Shown here: positions 62,706 through 64,000 of the stretch, piece after piece
Numbering within the stretch: the first letter of the stretch is position 1
Layout of the letters: every line of letters starts with the position of its first letter
NCBI RefSeq assembly: GCF_046097105.1
Contig: NZ_CP175562.1
Coordinates: 1,860,001 to 1,924,000, forward strand
Direction: 5' to 3'
DNA: 64,000 nt
Source of the DNA: Natroniella sp046097105
GTDB taxonomy: Bacteria > Bacillota > Halanaerobiia > Halobacteroidales > Halobacteroidaceae
Made by a program: the position numbers and the translations under genes
The notes under the pieces: model-generated
Seen by the model: the letters and a program-made list of their open reading frames with translations, nothing else
What the model was told of the DNA's origin: nothing
The model's database searches: none

Positions 62706-63392
62706 TTACTCCTCTAACATTAATTTCTCTAAACGCAATGGCTCTATATACTCCCCATCCTTAAAAGCTCTCATATTTCCTCCTGATATTTCATCTATCA
62801 ATACAATCTCTCCAGAATCCCCTACCCTACCAAACTCAAACTTGATATCATATAACTCAAGCCCTTTTTTACTAAGTTCATCTTTGACTACATCTGCAAC
62901 CTTTTGTGTTAATTCCTTTACTGTCTCATATTCATCAGTGGTTAATATACCCAACATATCTAAAGCATCCTTTGTAATCGGTGGATCTTTACGCTCATCA
63001 TCTTTGAGAGTAACCTCTACAAAAGAGTCTAATTCTTCTCCTTCTTCAACATACATCCCATAACGTCTGTAAAAACTGCCTACTGCTCTATGACGACATA
63101 TTACTTCAATTCCCTCTCCAAATACCTCAGCAGGCATTACAGTCATAGTTGATTTCTCAATGTCTGCATCAATATAATGAGTAGGTATTCCTTCATCTTT
63201 TAACCTTTCAAAAAATAGCTTTGTCAATCTCAGTCCTGCTCTACCTGCTCCTTCTATTGTTAGCCCAACTTCATTTGCTCCAGGATCAAAGACACCATTC
63301 TCACCTGTTACATCATCCTTGAATTTTAGCAAATAGTTTCCATCATCTAAAGCATATACATCTTTTGTTTTCCCTGTATAAACTAAATCCAT
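62706..63392 (-). CDS. purC: Phosphoribosylaminoimidazole-succinocarboxamide synthase
   Basis: Ligates aspartate to CAIR with ATP in purine synthesis (SAICAR synthase). YTGKTKDVYALDDG is at the N-terminus, VICRHRAVGSFYRRYG (about 82-97) and LYDIKFEFGRV plus LIDEISGGNMRAF near the end are family marks. About 228 residues. ATG at 63392 has AGGAG 8 nt upstream; a GTG 9 nt upstream overlaps that site. It is a lone pur gene here with its own terminator. The last residues (EPLRLEKLMLEE) are shorter than in many homologues. Confidence 0.96.
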   Translation of the reverse strand: MDLVYTGKTKDVYALDDGNYLLKFKDDVTGENGVFDPGANEVGLTIEGAGRAGLRLTKLFFERLKDEGIPTHYIDADIEKSTMTVMPAEVFGEGIEVICRHRAVGSFYRRYGMYVEEGEELDSFVEVTLKDDERKDPPITKDALDMLGILTTDEYETVKELTQKVADVVKDELSKKGLELYDIKFEFGRVGDSGEIVLIDEISGGNMRAFKDGEYIEPLRLEKLMLEE

Positions 63393-63468
63393 TGATACCA
63401 CTCCTTAATTTAAATTGTAGATTTTCTGTTAATTTCTTTTATAGAATTAATAATTCACCAAAATTAAA

Positions 63469-63497
63469 TTCAGATATTTCGTTACAAGATATCTGAA
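63469..63497 (-). terminator. Terminator of the beta-barrel protein gene
   Basis: TTCAGATAT(C) and its complement around a TTGTAACGAA loop; the minus strand continues TTTAATTTTGG. It begins 7 bp after the stop at 63504. Confidence 0.65.
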
Positions 63498-63503
63498 CAT
63501 TTA

Positions 63504-64000
63504 TTAAAAGGATAGGTTTGCAGTAACTGCAAACTCAAAACCACTAAAATCTGTCTCAATTTCATAAGGGGTTTCATCTTCAAAAGAGCTTCTACCATAC
63601 TCAAAATCTTCAATTTCATGACTAAATAAATATCTATAACCAACTCTACCATTTAAACTCAAATTATCATAAACTGGAATTCCTCCCTCTAGACTAGCTT
63701 TAATACCATAAGCTAAATTTTCTCCAAATGCATTAAATTTAGGAAATTCCGCATTTATAGCATAACCTCCTCCTGCAAAGTTAACCATTAAATCATCAGC
63801 AACTCTATAGTTTAAGGTTCCTAGGAAACCAGTCGTATCAATCTTAACATGCTTTTGTTGGAATAGATCCCAAGTTGCTCCCATATGTTCTATTTCAGTA
63901 CCGACTCCTATTCTTTCAGTAATCCAATATCTAAAACCACCATAAAATCCAATCGAAGAATTTTTCTTTTCAATATAACCTTTGTCATATCCCGCCAGTT
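63504..64000 (-). CDS. Outer-membrane beta-barrel protein, C-terminal part (runs off the window)
   Basis: The reading frame stays open to the right edge, so 165 residues of the C-terminal end are seen. Alternating hydrophobic/polar strands with many Gly and Tyr (SIGFYGGFRYWITERIGVGTE, LSLNGRVGYRYLFSHE, partly quoted) and a final FEFAVTANLSF ending in Phe are the marks of an outer-membrane beta-barrel recognised by BamA. This indicates a diderm envelope. The N-terminus and function are unknown. Confidence 0.8.
   Translation of the reverse strand, partial: LAGYDKGYIEKKNSSIGFYGGFRYWITERIGVGTEIEHMGATWDLFQQKHVKIDTTGFLGTLNYRVADDLMVNFAGGGYAINAEFPKFNAFGENLAYGIKASLEGGIPVYDNLSLNGRVGYRYLFSHEIEDFEYGRSSFEDETPYEIETDFSGFEFAVTANLSF

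Overview
The window looks like a chromosomal segment of a low-GC (roughly one third G+C), anaerobic, spore-forming Firmicute with an outer membrane. The best fit is the halophilic order Halanaerobiales (Halobacteroidaceae/Orenia-like). Four things point there: acidic proteins, a complete glutamate mutase/methylaspartate fermentation cluster, a gerA-gerC-gerB spore germination operon, and the C-terminal end of an outer-membrane beta-barrel with terminal Phe at the right edge. Almost all genes lie on the minus strand. The main exceptions are an SLH-domain gene, a tRNA-Leu and a putative restriction endonuclease gene. This placement is inference from gene content, not from a marker gene.

Layout. 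1-288 holds a T-box leader whose target gene is outside the window. The leader and the Bacillus-like clpX-lonB-lonA-ysxC order suggest that gene is valS. 339-8914 holds mgsA, ysxC, lonA, lonB, clpX, clpP and tig, a proteostasis block. 9096-9655 is a three-tRNA operon (Arg-TCT, His, Arg-TCG) with promoter and terminator. 9719-11564 holds a YfcE-like phosphoesterase, rdgB and rph.

11962-24773 is the centre of interest, a glutamine/glutamate fermentation region. It contains glutaminase, a P-loop protein fused to a degenerate AlaRS-type editing domain, two Fe-S hydratase subunits (probable mesaconase), a PAS/sigma-54 activator, a DUF4387-DUF1446 pair, methylaspartate ammonia-lyase and glutamate mutase GlmE, GlmS and GlmL. 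A good sigma-54 (-24/-12) promoter lies in front of glmL. Glutaminase would feed glutamate, GlmES makes 3-methylaspartate, the lyase makes mesaconate and the hydratase makes citramalate. No recognisable citramalate lyase is present, so the uncharacterised DUF1446/DUF4387 pair and the P-loop/AlaX-like protein are the best candidates for unknown steps.

24993-29920 holds an MBL hydrolase and the germinant receptor operon, including a 49-residue membrane protein gene. 30290-35507 is a folate operon (pabA-pabB-pabC-folE-folP-folB-folK). 35990-39451 is a TAXI-type TRAP transporter with a DUF1850 gene. 39903-45496 is an oligopeptide ABC transporter operon with a consensus promoter and a long leader. 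46153-56961 holds a lytic transglycosylase, coaE, ytaF, an ABC-F ATPase, mutM, a YbgC thioesterase, tldE/tldD and polA. 57293-58492 is an SLH protein. 59327-62488 holds tRNA-Leu and a tail-to-tail putative restriction-modification pair. purC and a partial beta-barrel gene close the window.

Between genes there are several families of dispersed sequence: degenerate TAAGTT-type hexamer arrays forming inverted arms, a 160-180 bp repeat found at least twice, and a strikingly common octamer GGGCCAAC/GTTGGCCC.
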